A DNA stretch of 64,000 nucleotides, taken from positions 1 through 64,000 of the forward strand of contig NZ_JNWO01000012.1 in NCBI RefSeq assembly GCF_000716435.1, written 5' to 3'. Shown here in pieces: positions 19,137 through 28,351 of this stretch; positions within the stretch are counted from its first letter, which is position 1; every line of letters begins with the position of its first letter. A program made the position numbers and the translations under genes. Source of the DNA: Streptomyces xylophagus. Lineage in GTDB: Bacteria; Actinomycetota; Actinomycetes; Streptomycetales; Streptomycetaceae. The notes below the pieces were generated by a model, which had not been told where the DNA came from, did not search any database, and worked only from the letters and a program-made list of their open reading frames with translations.

Positions 19137-19502
19137 GTGCGTACGCTCTGTTCTTCGACGCTGATCGGCGAGTTCTTCGTCATCGGGTTCGCCGGTCTGG
19201 TCGCCATGAAGGACCCGGACCTGGCCACCTCCACCGTGTGGACGGTCAGCGGAATCGCGATGTTCCTGTCCGTCGCTCTGTGCGGAGTGGTGACCCGGCC
19301 GGCCGGCGTCGTCCTCGGCTGGGCGCTGCAGATCGCGCTGATCGCGTCGGGCTTCGTGGTGCCGTCGATGTTCTTCCTCGGGGCGATCTTCGCGGCCCTG
19401 TGGTGGGCGTCGGTGCACTACGGCCGGAAGATCGACGAGGCGAAGGCGCGGTTCGCGGCGCAGGCCGCGCAGGCGGACTCCATTACACCTGACGTTGCGT
19501 AA
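19137..19502 (+). CDS. DUF4233 membrane protein
   Basis: 121 residues with four hydrophobic helices and a basic/amphipathic C-terminus (YGRKIDEAKARFAAQAAQ). Proteins of this kind (DUF4233) are regularly found directly after folC in actinobacteria; their function is not known. GTG start 6 bases after the folC stop, so it is translated from the folC message. Confidence 0.82.
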   Translation: MRTLCSSTLIGEFFVIGFAGLVAMKDPDLATSTVWTVSGIAMFLSVALCGVVTRPAGVVLGWALQIALIASGFVVPSMFFLGAIFAALWWASVHYGRKIDEAKARFAAQAAQADSITPDVA

Positions 19503-19580
19503 TGGGCGCATGGACACGCCCTGTAACCTCGGGCTTGTCGTGAGTCGACCCGCACCATCATGATCAGAAGGAGCCCCGTC

Positions 19581-19994
19581 GTGACCCAGCGCACCCTCGT
19601 CCTGCTCAAGCCCGACGCCGTACGTCGTGGCCTGACCGGCGAGATCATCAGCCGGATCGAGCGCAAGGCCGACTGGCGGATCACCGCGCTGGAGCTGCGC
19701 ACCCTGGACCAGGACACCCTGGAGCAGCACTACGGCGAGCACAAGGGCAAGCCCTTCTACGAGCCGCTGGTGGAGTTCATGGCCTCCGGCCCGGTGCTCG
19801 CCCTGATCGTCGAGGGCGAGCGGGTCATCGAGGGCGTACGTCAGTTGGCCGGTCCCACCGACCCGATCGCCGCCGCGCCGGGCTCGATCCGCGGGGACTT
19901 CGGAGTCATCGTCCGGGAGAACCTGATCCACGCCTCGGACTCGGAGGAGTCCGCCGAACGCGAGGTGAAGATCTTCTTCCCGGGGCGTTCCTGA
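19581..19994 (+). CDS. ndk: Nucleoside diphosphate kinase
   Basis: Transfers the terminal phosphate from ATP to other nucleoside diphosphates through a phospho-His. 137 residues from GTG 19581, which is preceded by a strong GAAGGAG site; the in-frame ATG at 19560 is too far out. Start TQRTLVLLKPDAVRRG is typical, and the active His is in ENLIHASDS. The usual TNP before the nucleotide loop reads TDP here, a mild change. Confidence 0.95.
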   Translation: MTQRTLVLLKPDAVRRGLTGEIISRIERKADWRITALELRTLDQDTLEQHYGEHKGKPFYEPLVEFMASGPVLALIVEGERVIEGVRQLAGPTDPIAAAPGSIRGDFGVIVRENLIHASDSEESAEREVKIFFPGRS

Positions 19995-20026
19995 ATCTCC
20001 ATCAGTAACCCACATGCCTGACCAGG

Positions 20027-20050
20027 GACGGCCGCGATTTTCCGGCCGTC
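20027..20050 (+). terminator. Hairpin after ndk
   Basis: gacggccg (20027-20034) pairs with cggccgtc (20043-20050), loop cgattttc. It sits 32 bases after the ndk stop. Confidence 0.6.
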
Positions 20051-20258
20051 TCTTGGCATATGCGTGCCGATCGGGGGAACGAGTGCCCCCGTTGGGCCGT
20101 CTCCACAAGCGAGGCAGTGCCTCACATGCTGACAATGGCGAAGACCCTCGCGCAGTGTTCGTGATGGCGCGTCTACGATGGAAGCCTTCACGTCACTGCA
20201 CCCACTTCGCCGACCTGAAAAGCCCTCAAAAGCTCCCAGGAAGGCCAGACGAATCCTG

Positions 20259-21290
20259 ATGGGGAACTCAATGTCGTTCATCGGCCGTGACATGGCTGTC
20301 GACCTCGGGACCGCCAACACGCTGGTGTACGTCAGGGGTCGCGGGATCGTACTCAACGAGCCGTCCGTCGTCGCGATCAACACCAACACCGGTGGCATTC
20401 TGGCGGTCGGCTCCGAAGCCAAGAAGATGATCGGGCGCACGCCCGGCAACATCGTTGCCGTACGTCCGCTGAAGGACGGTGTCATCGCCGACTTCGAGAT
20501 CACCGAGCGCATGCTCCGCTACTTCATCCTGAAGATCCACAAGCGGCGCTATCTGGCCCGCCCCCGTGTCGTCGTCTGTGTGCCCTCGGGCATCACGGGC
20601 GTCGAGCGCCGTGCCGTCATCGAGGCGTCGTCCCAGGCCGGCGCCCGCCAGGTGCACATCATCGAGGAGCCCATGGCCGCGGCCATCGGTTCCGGCCTGC
20701 CGGTCCACGAGGCCACGGGCAACATGGTGGTGGACATCGGCGGCGGCACCACGGAGGTCGCGGTCATCTCGCTCGGTGGCATCGTCACCGCCCAGTCCAT
20801 CCGCGTCGCGGGCGACGAGTTGGACAACGCGATCATCCAGCACATCAAGAAGGAGTACTCGCTCCTTCTGGGTGAGCGGACGGCTGAGCAGATCAAGATC
20901 ACGATCGGTTCCGCGTACGACCTCGACGACGACCAGCACACCGAAATCCGCGGCCGGGACCTGGTCTCCGGCCTTCCGAAAACAGTCGTCATCTCGGCCG
21001 CCGAAGTACGCAAGGCGATCGAAGAGCCCGTCAACGCGATCGTCGACGCGGTGAAGACGACCCTCGACAAGTGCCCGCCGGAGCTGTCCGGCGACATCAT
21101 GGACCGCGGAATCGTTCTGACCGGCGGCGGAGCCCTGCTGCAGGGTCTCGACGAGCGGCTGCGCCGGGAGACCGGAATGCCGATCCACATCGCCGAGGAC
21201 CCGCTGGACAGCGTGGCGCTCGGCTCCGGCAAGTGCGTCGAGGAGTTCGAGGCGCTCCAGCAGGTTCTGGACGCCCAGCCGCGCAGATGA
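20259..21290 (+). CDS. mreB: Rod-shape-determining protein MreB
   Basis: Actin-like ATPase; in Streptomyces it mainly supports spore-wall synthesis rather than tip growth. 343 residues from ATG 20259. The ATP-site motifs are [11 protein letters not shown] (phosphate 1), [18 protein letters not shown] (phosphate 2) and [15 protein letters not shown] (adenosine). A second in-frame ATG at 20271 has a GGGGA site 5 bases upstream and would drop four residues, so either start is possible. A TACGAT box at 20174-20179 could be part of a promoter. The 264 bases upstream otherwise hold only the ndk hairpin. Confidence 0.96.
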   Translation: MGNSMSFIGRDMAVDLGTANTLVYVRGRGIVLNEPSVVAINTNTGGILAVGSEAKKMIGRTPGNIVAVRPLKDGVIADFEITERMLRYFILKIHKRRYLARPRVVVCVPSGITGVERRAVIEASSQAGARQVHIIEEPMAAAIGSGLPVHEATGNMVVDIGGGTTEVAVISLGGIVTAQSIRVAGDELDNAIIQHIKKEYSLLLGERTAEQIKITIGSAYDLDDDQHTEIRGRDLVSGLPKTVVISAAEVRKAIEEPVNAIVDAVKTTLDKCPPELSGDIMDRGIVLTGGGALLQGLDERLRRETGMPIHIAEDPLDSVALGSGKCVEEFEALQQVLDAQPRR

Positions 21291-21403
21291 CGTAACGCTT
21301 CGATTCCGCCGTACGGGATGATCTCCTCTCGTGCGGCGGATCGTTGATACGGAGGCATAGGCTCCGACATAGGCCCCCATTCACACCTGACGGGCCTCCA
21401 TAT

Positions 21404-21443
21404 ACACCTGCATACCTGAACCACACACCTGCATACCTGAACC
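21404..21443 (+). repeat. Tandem duplication of a 19-bp word in the mreB-mreC gap
   Basis: acacctgcatacctgaacc occurs at 21404-21422 and again at 21425-21443 (period 21). A shorter cacacctga lies at about 21392. The copies end 14 bases before the mreC start, within a 166-base AT-richer gap. Confidence 0.8.
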
Positions 21444-21456
21444 TCTGCACATTTCT

Positions 21457-22422
21457 ATGAGGAAGGCACGGCCGCCGCACGTGAGGGACACACGAGAGAG
21501 CCGGCTGCTCCTGGTGCTGCTGATCGCCGTCGCGTTCGCGTTGATCACGGTGGACATCCGGGGAGGGCAGGACTCGCCGGTCGAGGGTGCCCGCCGGGCC
21601 GCGGCCACCGTGTTCGGCCCGATCGAGAACGGCGTGTCGTCCGCCGTCAACCCGGTCGGTGACGCGGTCTCGGCGGTCCGCGACTCCGGTGAGCGGCACG
21701 ACCGGCTCGCGCTCCTGGAGAAGGAGAACGCGGCTCTCAAGGCGAAGCTCGGCAGCGACGACCGCAACCGCAGCCGCCTGAACCAGCTGGACAAGATGCT
21801 GAAGGTGGCCGGCGAGGGCCAGTACGGCATCAAGGGCGCCCAGGTCATCGGGATAGGAGCCGCGCAGAGCTTCTCCTGGACGATCACCATCGACGTCGGC
21901 TCCAACGACGGCATCAAGCGCGACATGACCGTCCTCAACGGCGACGGGCTGGTCGGCCGCGTCACGACCGTCGGGCCCGACGCCTCCACCGTCCTCCTCG
22001 CCAACGACCCCGACTTCACCGTCGGCACCCGGATGGAGGGCAGCGACGAACTCGGCTTCGCCTCCGGTGAGGGCGACGGCCCGCTGCGCGTCGAACTCCT
22101 CAACGGCAAGGCGGAGGTGCAGAAGGGCGACCGCCTGGTCACCTTCGGCTCGCAGGCCGACAAGCCGTTCGTGCCCGGTGTCCCGGTCGGTGTCGTCTCC
22201 CGCGTCGACCCCTCCGGCGGCGGTCTGACCCGCACGCTGTACGTCACGCCGTACGTGAACTTCACCAAGCTCGACATCGTCGGCGTGGTCGTGGAGGCCC
22301 CGAAGAAGGACCCGCGTGACACGGTCCTGCCGGCGAAGCCCAAGCCGACCCCGATCCCGACGGTGACCGTCACGGTCACCCCGTCCGCGAACGCGCCGGT
22401 CGACGGCCAGCAACAGCAGTAG
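21457..22422 (+). CDS. mreC: Rod-shape-determining protein MreC
   Basis: Periplasmic-side scaffold linking MreB to penicillin-binding protein 2 and RodA. 321 residues: basic N-terminus, one membrane helix (about 17-36, LLLVLLIAVAFALITVDI), a coiled coil (about 85-118, LALLEKENAALKAKL) and a beta-rich domain (about 125-285). A Pro/Thr-rich tail ends the chain. Start at ATG 21457; GTG 21481 is an alternative eight codons in. mreD follows after 12 bases. Confidence 0.93.
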   Translation: MRKARPPHVRDTRESRLLLVLLIAVAFALITVDIRGGQDSPVEGARRAAATVFGPIENGVSSAVNPVGDAVSAVRDSGERHDRLALLEKENAALKAKLGSDDRNRSRLNQLDKMLKVAGEGQYGIKGAQVIGIGAAQSFSWTITIDVGSNDGIKRDMTVLNGDGLVGRVTTVGPDASTVLLANDPDFTVGTRMEGSDELGFASGEGDGPLRVELLNGKAEVQKGDRLVTFGSQADKPFVPGVPVGVVSRVDPSGGGLTRTLYVTPYVNFTKLDIVGVVVEAPKKDPRDTVLPAKPKPTPIPTVTVTVTPSANAPVDGQQQQ

Positions 22423-22434
22423 GAGCCCCTCCCC

Positions 22435-23103
22435 ATGCGTGTCAACCGGATCCTGCTCTCCGTGCCGCTGGTCGTCGTCGCCCTCGTGATCCAGGTGAGC
22501 GTCCTCGCCCGCCTCCACCTCCCGGGCGCCGTCCCCGACCTGCTGCTCCTCACGGTCCTCGGCCTGGCCATGGTCTACGGCCATGTCACGGGCGCCCTCA
22601 TCGGCTTCGGCGCGGGCCTCCTCGCCGACCTCGCCCCGCCCGCCGACCACGCGGCCGGGCGCTACGCCCTCGTCCTGTGCGTCATTGGCTATTTCGCGGG
22701 CCTCGCGAAACCCGAGAACGGCCGCCTCAAGTCGGCGACGGGCCCGATGGCCGTCGTGGTCGCCGCCGCGATCGGCGCCACCCTCCTCTACGCCGGTGTC
22801 GGCGCCCTCGTCGGCGACACCGCCGCCCGCCATGTGGGCCTCGGCAGCCTGCTGTTCACAGCCGCCCTGTACGACCTGCTGCTCGCCCCGTTCGTCGTCC
22901 CCGGCGTCATGGCGCTGGCCCGCCGCGCCGACAACGACCCCCTCGCCGAGACCAACGCCGCCAAGTCGGCCGACATCTCCTCGGGTTGGCTCTCCTCGGG
23001 CACCGGCCTCAAGATCGGCGGCCAGCGCGGCGGGCTGAAGATGAAGACGGCACGCGCGCGCGTGGCCCGTGCCGGGCGCATCAAGGGGGTCAAGCGGCTT
23101 TGA
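22435..23103 (+). CDS. mreD: Rod-shape-determining protein MreD
   Basis: 222 residues with five or six hydrophobic helices and a basic tail (KMKTARARVARAGRIKGVKRL), longer than the usual MreD of about 165 residues. It acts with MreC and RodA in the lateral/spore-wall synthesis complex. Position between mreC and the penicillin-binding protein gene supports the call more than its weakly conserved sequence. Confidence 0.9.
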   Translation: MRVNRILLSVPLVVVALVIQVSVLARLHLPGAVPDLLLLTVLGLAMVYGHVTGALIGFGAGLLADLAPPADHAAGRYALVLCVIGYFAGLAKPENGRLKSATGPMAVVVAAAIGATLLYAGVGALVGDTAARHVGLGSLLFTAALYDLLLAPFVVPGVMALARRADNDPLAETNAAKSADISSGWLSSGTGLKIGGQRGGLKMKTARARVARAGRIKGVKRL

Positions 23104-23197
23104 GGGCGCGGGAGTTGGCGGCAGGGGAGTCGGCGTACGGCCACACAGGTAGGTCGTATATGACTCATACACACATCGAGAGGGGGAGGCAGCACCA

Positions 23198-25459
23198 ATG
23201 ACCAACATCCCGGAGACCGGTCGGACCCCACGGGTCCAGATCAGGCTCGTCGTCATCCAGGTCCTCGTTCTCTCCCTCCTCGGCACCCTCGGCGGGCGCC
23301 TCTGGTACCTCCAGATCCGTGAGGGCGCCGCGTACCAGAAGGAAGCGTCCGGCAACCACGTCCAGCAGGTCGTCGAGCCCGCGGTGCGCGGTTCGATACT
23401 GGACGCGCGCGGTGTGCCCCTCGCCGACAACGAGACCCGGCTCGTGGTCTCCGCCTCCCGCACCGACCTGCTGAAGCAGGCCGACGACGGCAAGGCCGTC
23501 CTCACCAAGCTGGCCGGCGTCCTGGGCCTGAAGCCCGAGGACGTCATCCAGAAGGTCCGGCTGTGCGACGCGAAGACCCCGCAGCCGTGCTGGAACGGCT
23601 CGCCCTACCAGCCCATCCCGATCACCGACGAGGCCACCGCCAAGCAGGCCCTGCAGATCCGCGAGCGCGCCGAGGACTTCCCCGGCATCACCGCCGAGCC
23701 CGAGGCCGTACGGCGTTACGCGGCCCCCGGCGACGCCAACGCGGCCCAGGTCCTCGGCTATCTCTCGCCGGTCACCGACGACGAGATCACGCAGGCCAAG
23801 GACTCCGACTCGCCGTATCTGCGTTCCGACCAGGTCGGCCGGTCCGGCCTGGAGCGCGAGTACGACAAGGAACTGCGCGGCAAGGCCGGCGTCACCCGCT
23901 ACGAGGTCGACAACCTCGGCCGCGTCATCGGCAAGGCCAAGTCCGATGCTCCGGAGCCCGGTTCGAACCTCGTCACCAGCATTGACGCGCGCGTGCAGCG
24001 GGTCGCCGAGTACCAGCTCGACAAGGCGATGAAGACCGCCCGCGAGCAGTACGACAAGATCACCCAGGAGAACTACAAGGCCGACTCCGGTGCCGTGGTC
24101 GTGATGGAGGCCAAGACCGGCCGTATCGTCGCGATGGCGTCCGCGCCGACGTACGACCCGAACGTCTGGGTCGGCGGCATCTCCGCCAAGGACTACAAGC
24201 AGCTCACCGGCAAGAACTCCGACTACCCGCTGCTGAACCGGGCCATACAGGGTCAGTCGGCGCCCGGTTCGACGTTCAAGGTGGTCTCCACGGCCGCCGC
24301 GGTCGAGGCCGGCTACGCGTGGGACGGCGGCTACCCCTGCACGAGCTCGTACTCGGTGGGCGGCCAGGTCTTCAAGAACTTCGAGGGCGAGAACTTCGGC
24401 CCCATCTCGCTGGGCCGCGCGCTGGAGGTCTCCTGCGACACCGTCTTCTACGGTCTCGCCGACGCCCAGTGGAAGAAGGACGGCGGCATCAACCCGAAGA
24501 AGGGTGAGCCCAAGGACTACTTCTACAAGGCGGCCCACCAGTTCGGCCTCGGCAAGACCACCGGCGTCGACCTCCCCAACGAGGTCACGGGCCGGATCCC
24601 GGACCGCAAGTGGAAGCAGGAGACCTGGCAGGCCAACAAGGCCTACTGGTGCAAGACCGGCAAGAAGGGCGGCACGTACGTCCAGCAGATCGCGTACGAG
24701 AACTGCCTCGAAGGCAACAAGATGCGCGAGGGCGACTCGATCAACTACTCCATCGGCCAGGGCGACACCCTCGTCACGCCGATCCAGGAGGCCATGATCT
24801 ACGGCGCCCTCGCCAACGGCGGCACCGAGTACGTCCCGACCATCGGCAAGGCGATCGTCAGCGCCGACGGCAAGACCGTCACGGAGATCAAGCCGAAGGT
24901 GAAGGCCAAGCTGCCGATCAGCGCGGCCACGCACAAGGGCATCGACAAGGCCCTCGCGGGCGTGGTCACCAGCGGTACCGCCGCCTGGAAGTTCCAGGGC
25001 TGGCCGCAGGACAAGATCGAGCTGCACGCCAAGACGGGTACCGCCGAGGTCTACGGCAAGCAGACGACCTCGTGGTTCGCGACGTACACCAAGGACTACA
25101 CGGTCGTCATGACGATCGCGCAGGCCGGTACGGGTTCCGGCGCCTCCGGTGAGGCCGTGCGCAACATCTACAACGCCATGTACGGCGTCCAGGCCGACGG
25201 CTCCATCGACAAGAAGAAGGCGATGCTGCCCACCCCGCAGACGAGCCTCCCGAAGGTCCGCACCGACGGCACGATCGCCTCCCCGAAGATCACCGCCGAC
25301 CCGGCCAAGGAGCTGGAGAAGCAGCAGAAGGCGACCGAGGAGGGCGTCACGGCCGCGGACGACACCCAGCAGCCGGCCACCTCGCCCTCACCGTCCACCA
25401 CCAACAGCAACACCCGTAGGCGCCCGCGCAGAAGGGGAAGCCGGAGGATGCTCACATGA
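23198..25459 (+). CDS. mrdA: Penicillin-binding protein 2 (class B transpeptidase of the elongasome)
   Basis: 753 residues. A short cytosolic end and one membrane helix (about 18-38) lead to the PBP dimer domain (VRGSILDARGVPLADNE) and the transpeptidase domain. The active Ser is in STFK (about residue 357), the second motif is SCD (about 412) and the third is KTGTAEV (about 612). An insertion with extra Cys (RLCDAKTPQPCW) lies in the dimer domain, and WCKTGKKGG ... ENCLEG forms another Cys pair in the transpeptidase part. The last 60 residues are Thr/Ser/Pro-rich. Its stop overlaps the rodA start by 4 bases. Confidence 0.94.
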   Translation: MTNIPETGRTPRVQIRLVVIQVLVLSLLGTLGGRLWYLQIREGAAYQKEASGNHVQQVVEPAVRGSILDARGVPLADNETRLVVSASRTDLLKQADDGKAVLTKLAGVLGLKPEDVIQKVRLCDAKTPQPCWNGSPYQPIPITDEATAKQALQIRERAEDFPGITAEPEAVRRYAAPGDANAAQVLGYLSPVTDDEITQAKDSDSPYLRSDQVGRSGLEREYDKELRGKAGVTRYEVDNLGRVIGKAKSDAPEPGSNLVTSIDARVQRVAEYQLDKAMKTAREQYDKITQENYKADSGAVVVMEAKTGRIVAMASAPTYDPNVWVGGISAKDYKQLTGKNSDYPLLNRAIQGQSAPGSTFKVVSTAAAVEAGYAWDGGYPCTSSYSVGGQVFKNFEGENFGPISLGRALEVSCDTVFYGLADAQWKKDGGINPKKGEPKDYFYKAAHQFGLGKTTGVDLPNEVTGRIPDRKWKQETWQANKAYWCKTGKKGGTYVQQIAYENCLEGNKMREGDSINYSIGQGDTLVTPIQEAMIYGALANGGTEYVPTIGKAIVSADGKTVTEIKPKVKAKLPISAATHKGIDKALAGVVTSGTAAWKFQGWPQDKIELHAKTGTAEVYGKQTTSWFATYTKDYTVVMTIAQAGTGSGASGEAVRNIYNAMYGVQADGSIDKKKAMLPTPQTSLPKVRTDGTIASPKITADPAKELEKQQKATEEGVTAADDTQQPATSPSPSTTNSNTRRRPRRRGSRRMLT

Positions 25460-26652
25460 CCGGCAACAGCTTCTCCGTCTCCGGATACGGCCCCGACCGG
25501 GCCGGCTGGACGCGGGTCTTCGCCCGTGACTCGCTGGCCCGCCGGCTCGACTGGCCGATACTGCTGTCGGCGATCGGCCTGTCGCTGATCGGCTCGCTCC
25601 TGGTCTTCTCGGCGACCCGCAACCGCACCGAGATCAACCAGGGCGACCAGTACTACTTCCTGATCCGGCACCTGATGAACACCGGCATCGGCATCGCCCT
25701 GATGATCGCCGTCGTCTGGGTCGGCCACCGCACCCTGCGCGTCATCGTCCCCTTCCTGTACGGCGCCTCGGTGTTCGGCATCCTGCTGGTGCTCACCCCG
25801 CTCGGCTCCACGGTCAACGGCGCGCACTCCTGGATCGTGCTCGGCGGCGGCTTCTCGCTCCAGCCCTCGGAGTTCGTGAAGATCACGATCATCCTGGGGA
25901 TGGCGATGATCCTCGCCGCCCGGGTCGACGCGGGCGACAAGCCCTACCCCGACCACCGCACGGTCCTCCAGGCCCTGGGCCTGGCCTCCGTCCCGATGAT
26001 GATCGTCATGCTGATGCCCGACCTCGGCTCGGTCATGGTCATGGTCATCATCGTGCTCGGCGTCCTGCTGGCCTCCGGCGCCTCCAACCGCTGGATCTTC
26101 GGCCTGCTCGGCGCGGGCACCCTGGGCGCGATCGCGGTCTGGCAGCTGCACATCCTGGACGAGTACCAGATCGCCCGCTTCGCCGCCTTCGCCAACCCGA
26201 GCCTCGACCCGGCCGGCGTCGGCTACAACACCAACCAGGCCCGCATCGCGATCGGCTCCGGCGGCCTCACCGGCGAGGGCCTCTTCCACGGCTCGCAGAC
26301 AACCGGCCAGTTCGTCCCCGAACAACAAACAGACTTCGTCTTCACGGTCGCGGGCGAGGAGCTGGGCTTCGTGGGCGCGGGCCTGATCCTCGTCCTCCTG
26401 GGCGTGGTGCTGTGGCGCGCCTGCCGCATCGCCCGCGACTCGACCGAGCTCTACGGCACGATCGTCGCCGCCGGAATCGTCGCCTGGTTCGCCTTCCAGG
26501 CCTTCGAGAACGTCGGCATGACCCTCGGCATCATGCCGGTCACCGGCCTACCCCTGCCGTTCGTGTCGTACGGAGGCACGTCGATGTTCGCGGTGTGGGT
26601 GGCGGTGGGGCTGTTGCAGTCGATCCGGGTGCAGCGACCCATGTCCGCATAG
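25456..26652 (+). CDS. rodA: RodA-type SEDS peptidoglycan glycosyltransferase
   Basis: Polymerises lipid II in partnership with the class B penicillin-binding protein encoded just upstream. 398 residues and about ten membrane helices. SEDS signatures visible are GGGFSLQPSEFVKI, the loop MPDLGSVMVM with the catalytic Asp, and the C-terminal GLPLPFVSYGGTSMFAVWVAVGLL. Translation is coupled to mrdA through ATGA. Confidence 0.94.
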   Translation: MTGNSFSVSGYGPDRAGWTRVFARDSLARRLDWPILLSAIGLSLIGSLLVFSATRNRTEINQGDQYYFLIRHLMNTGIGIALMIAVVWVGHRTLRVIVPFLYGASVFGILLVLTPLGSTVNGAHSWIVLGGGFSLQPSEFVKITIILGMAMILAARVDAGDKPYPDHRTVLQALGLASVPMMIVMLMPDLGSVMVMVIIVLGVLLASGASNRWIFGLLGAGTLGAIAVWQLHILDEYQIARFAAFANPSLDPAGVGYNTNQARIAIGSGGLTGEGLFHGSQTTGQFVPEQQTDFVFTVAGEELGFVGAGLILVLLGVVLWRACRIARDSTELYGTIVAAGIVAWFAFQAFENVGMTLGIMPVTGLPLPFVSYGGTSMFAVWVAVGLLQSIRVQRPMSA

Positions 26653-26745
26653 TCACAATTTTCACCGGGTCGCTACCTCCCCATTTACCCGAGTTTCCCG
26701 GGGGTTCATTTGGGTCGCCCTCTGCCATCCCGGCCCGTCAGCAAC

Positions 26746-26751
26746 TAGATT
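26746..26751 (+). promoter_or_regulatory. -10 box of a probable leaderless CYTH-CHAD message
   Basis: TAGATT lies 6 bases before the ATG; no ribosome site between. Confidence 0.5.
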
Positions 26752-26757
26752 CGGTTC

Positions 26758-28272
26758 ATGGCGGACACAAAGCGCGAGATCGAGCGTAAGTACGAGTCCG
26801 ACGAGAGCGGCCTGCCCGACCTGACCGGCGTCGCCGGCGTCAAGGCGGTCATCGACAAGGGCGTCGTGAGTCTGGACGCCGTGTACTACGACACGGCCGA
26901 CGAGCGCCTTGCCGCGGCCTCGACGACCCTGCGCCGCCGCACCGGCGGCTCCGACGCGGGCTGGCACCTGAAGGTGCCGGTCGCGCCCGGCGTCCGCGAC
27001 GAGATCCGGGAACCGCTCTCCGACACCGTGCCGGACAGCCTGGCCGCGCTGGTCCGCTCCCGCGTGCGCGACGCCGAGCTGCTGCCCGTTGTCCGCCTGC
27101 GCTCCGACCGCGACCTGCGGCACCTCGTGGACGCGGACGGCGCGCTGCTCGCCGAGGTCAGCGTGGACGCCGTACACGCGGAGCGGCTCACCGAGGGCGG
27201 CGGCACCGTCCAGTGGACCGAGATCGAGGTCGAACTCGCCGACGACGGCGACCCGGTCTTCCTCGACAAGGTGGAGAAACGATTGGGCAAGGCGGGCGTA
27301 CGGCCGTCGTCGTCCGCGTCGAAGCTGGCACGGGCGCTGGCCGAGACGGCACCCAAGAAACGGCGTAAGGCGAACGCGAAGCGCGAGGAGCCCGCCGATC
27401 CGGTCACCGCCGGCGACCACGTCCTCGTCTACGTCCGCGCCCAGCGCGACGCGATCCTCGAACTCGACCCCGCCGTACGGCAGGACACGTACGACTCCGT
27501 GCACCGCATGCGCGTCGCCACCCGCCGCCTGCGCAGCACGTTCCGCTCCTACGGCAAGGTCCTCGACCGCACGGTCACCGACCCCATCGGCGAGGAACTG
27601 AAGTGGCTGGCGGGCGAGTTGGGGGTGGACCGCGACCGTGAGGTGATGACCGAACGCCTGACGACGGTCCTCGACGAACTGCCCGGCACCCTGATCTCCG
27701 GCCCGATCCGCACCCGCCTGGACACCTGGGCGGGAGCCAGGCGCGGCGGATCACGCAGCCGGCTGATCGGCGTCCTGGACTCCAAGCGCTACCTCGCCCT
27801 CCTCGACACCCTGGACGCGGTGATCGCCGAACCGCCCCTGCTGAAGGACGCCGCCGGTGCACCGGACAAGGTGATCGGCAAGGCCGTACGCAAGGACTTC
27901 GAAAAGGTCTCCGCGCTCGTGGAGGAGGCGATCGGGGCTCCGCCCGGCGCGGACCGCGACCTCGCCCTGCACGAGGCCCGCAAGAAGGCCAAGCGCACCC
28001 GGTACGCGGCGGAGGCGGCCACTCCGGCTCTCGGCACTCCGGCCCGCGCGCTGGCCAAGTCCATGAAGTCCCTGACCAGCCTGCTCGGCGAGCACCAGGA
28101 CAGCGTCATGGTCCGCGAGACCCTGCGCGAGCTGTCCGAGGTGGCGCACGCCGCGGGGGAGAGCTCGTTCACGTACGGGGTGCTGTACGGGCGGGAGGAG
28201 CAGCGGGCGGCAGGGGTGGAGGCGGCGTTGCCGGGGGCGTGGGAGGAGATCGTGGCCGAAGGGTCCGTCTGA
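26758..28272 (+). CDS. CYTH-CHAD domain protein
   Basis: 504 residues. The N-terminal CYTH domain (about 5-200) starts with the metal/phosphate motif EIERKY (ExExK) and binds triphosphate-type ligands in its tunnel. A Lys/Arg-rich linker follows. The CHAD domain (about 215-495) is a His-rich helical domain with VHRMRVATRRLRSTFRSY and HEARKKAKRTRYAAEA; CHAD domains bind polyphosphate in several proteins. A role in polyphosphate handling or inorganic triphosphatase activity is a family-based inference. Stands alone between rodA and the radical-SAM gene. Confidence 0.9.
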   Translation: MADTKREIERKYESDESGLPDLTGVAGVKAVIDKGVVSLDAVYYDTADERLAAASTTLRRRTGGSDAGWHLKVPVAPGVRDEIREPLSDTVPDSLAALVRSRVRDAELLPVVRLRSDRDLRHLVDADGALLAEVSVDAVHAERLTEGGGTVQWTEIEVELADDGDPVFLDKVEKRLGKAGVRPSSSASKLARALAETAPKKRRKANAKREEPADPVTAGDHVLVYVRAQRDAILELDPAVRQDTYDSVHRMRVATRRLRSTFRSYGKVLDRTVTDPIGEELKWLAGELGVDRDREVMTERLTTVLDELPGTLISGPIRTRLDTWAGARRGGSRSRLIGVLDSKRYLALLDTLDAVIAEPPLLKDAAGAPDKVIGKAVRKDFEKVSALVEEAIGAPPGADRDLALHEARKKAKRTRYAAEAATPALGTPARALAKSMKSLTSLLGEHQDSVMVRETLRELSEVAHAAGESSFTYGVLYGREEQRAAGVEAALPGAWEEIVAEGSV

Positions 28273-28351
28273 GCCGTACGGGGGACGTCCGGGATCGCGT
28301 TAGTCTGGATGGTCACCCGTCCGTTCAGTACCGCTCACGAAGGTTCGCGAG

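Noticed and set aside
20027..20258. Small RNA gene or riboswitch upstream of mreB
   Set aside because: Beyond the ndk hairpin and a -10-like box nothing structured could be supported.
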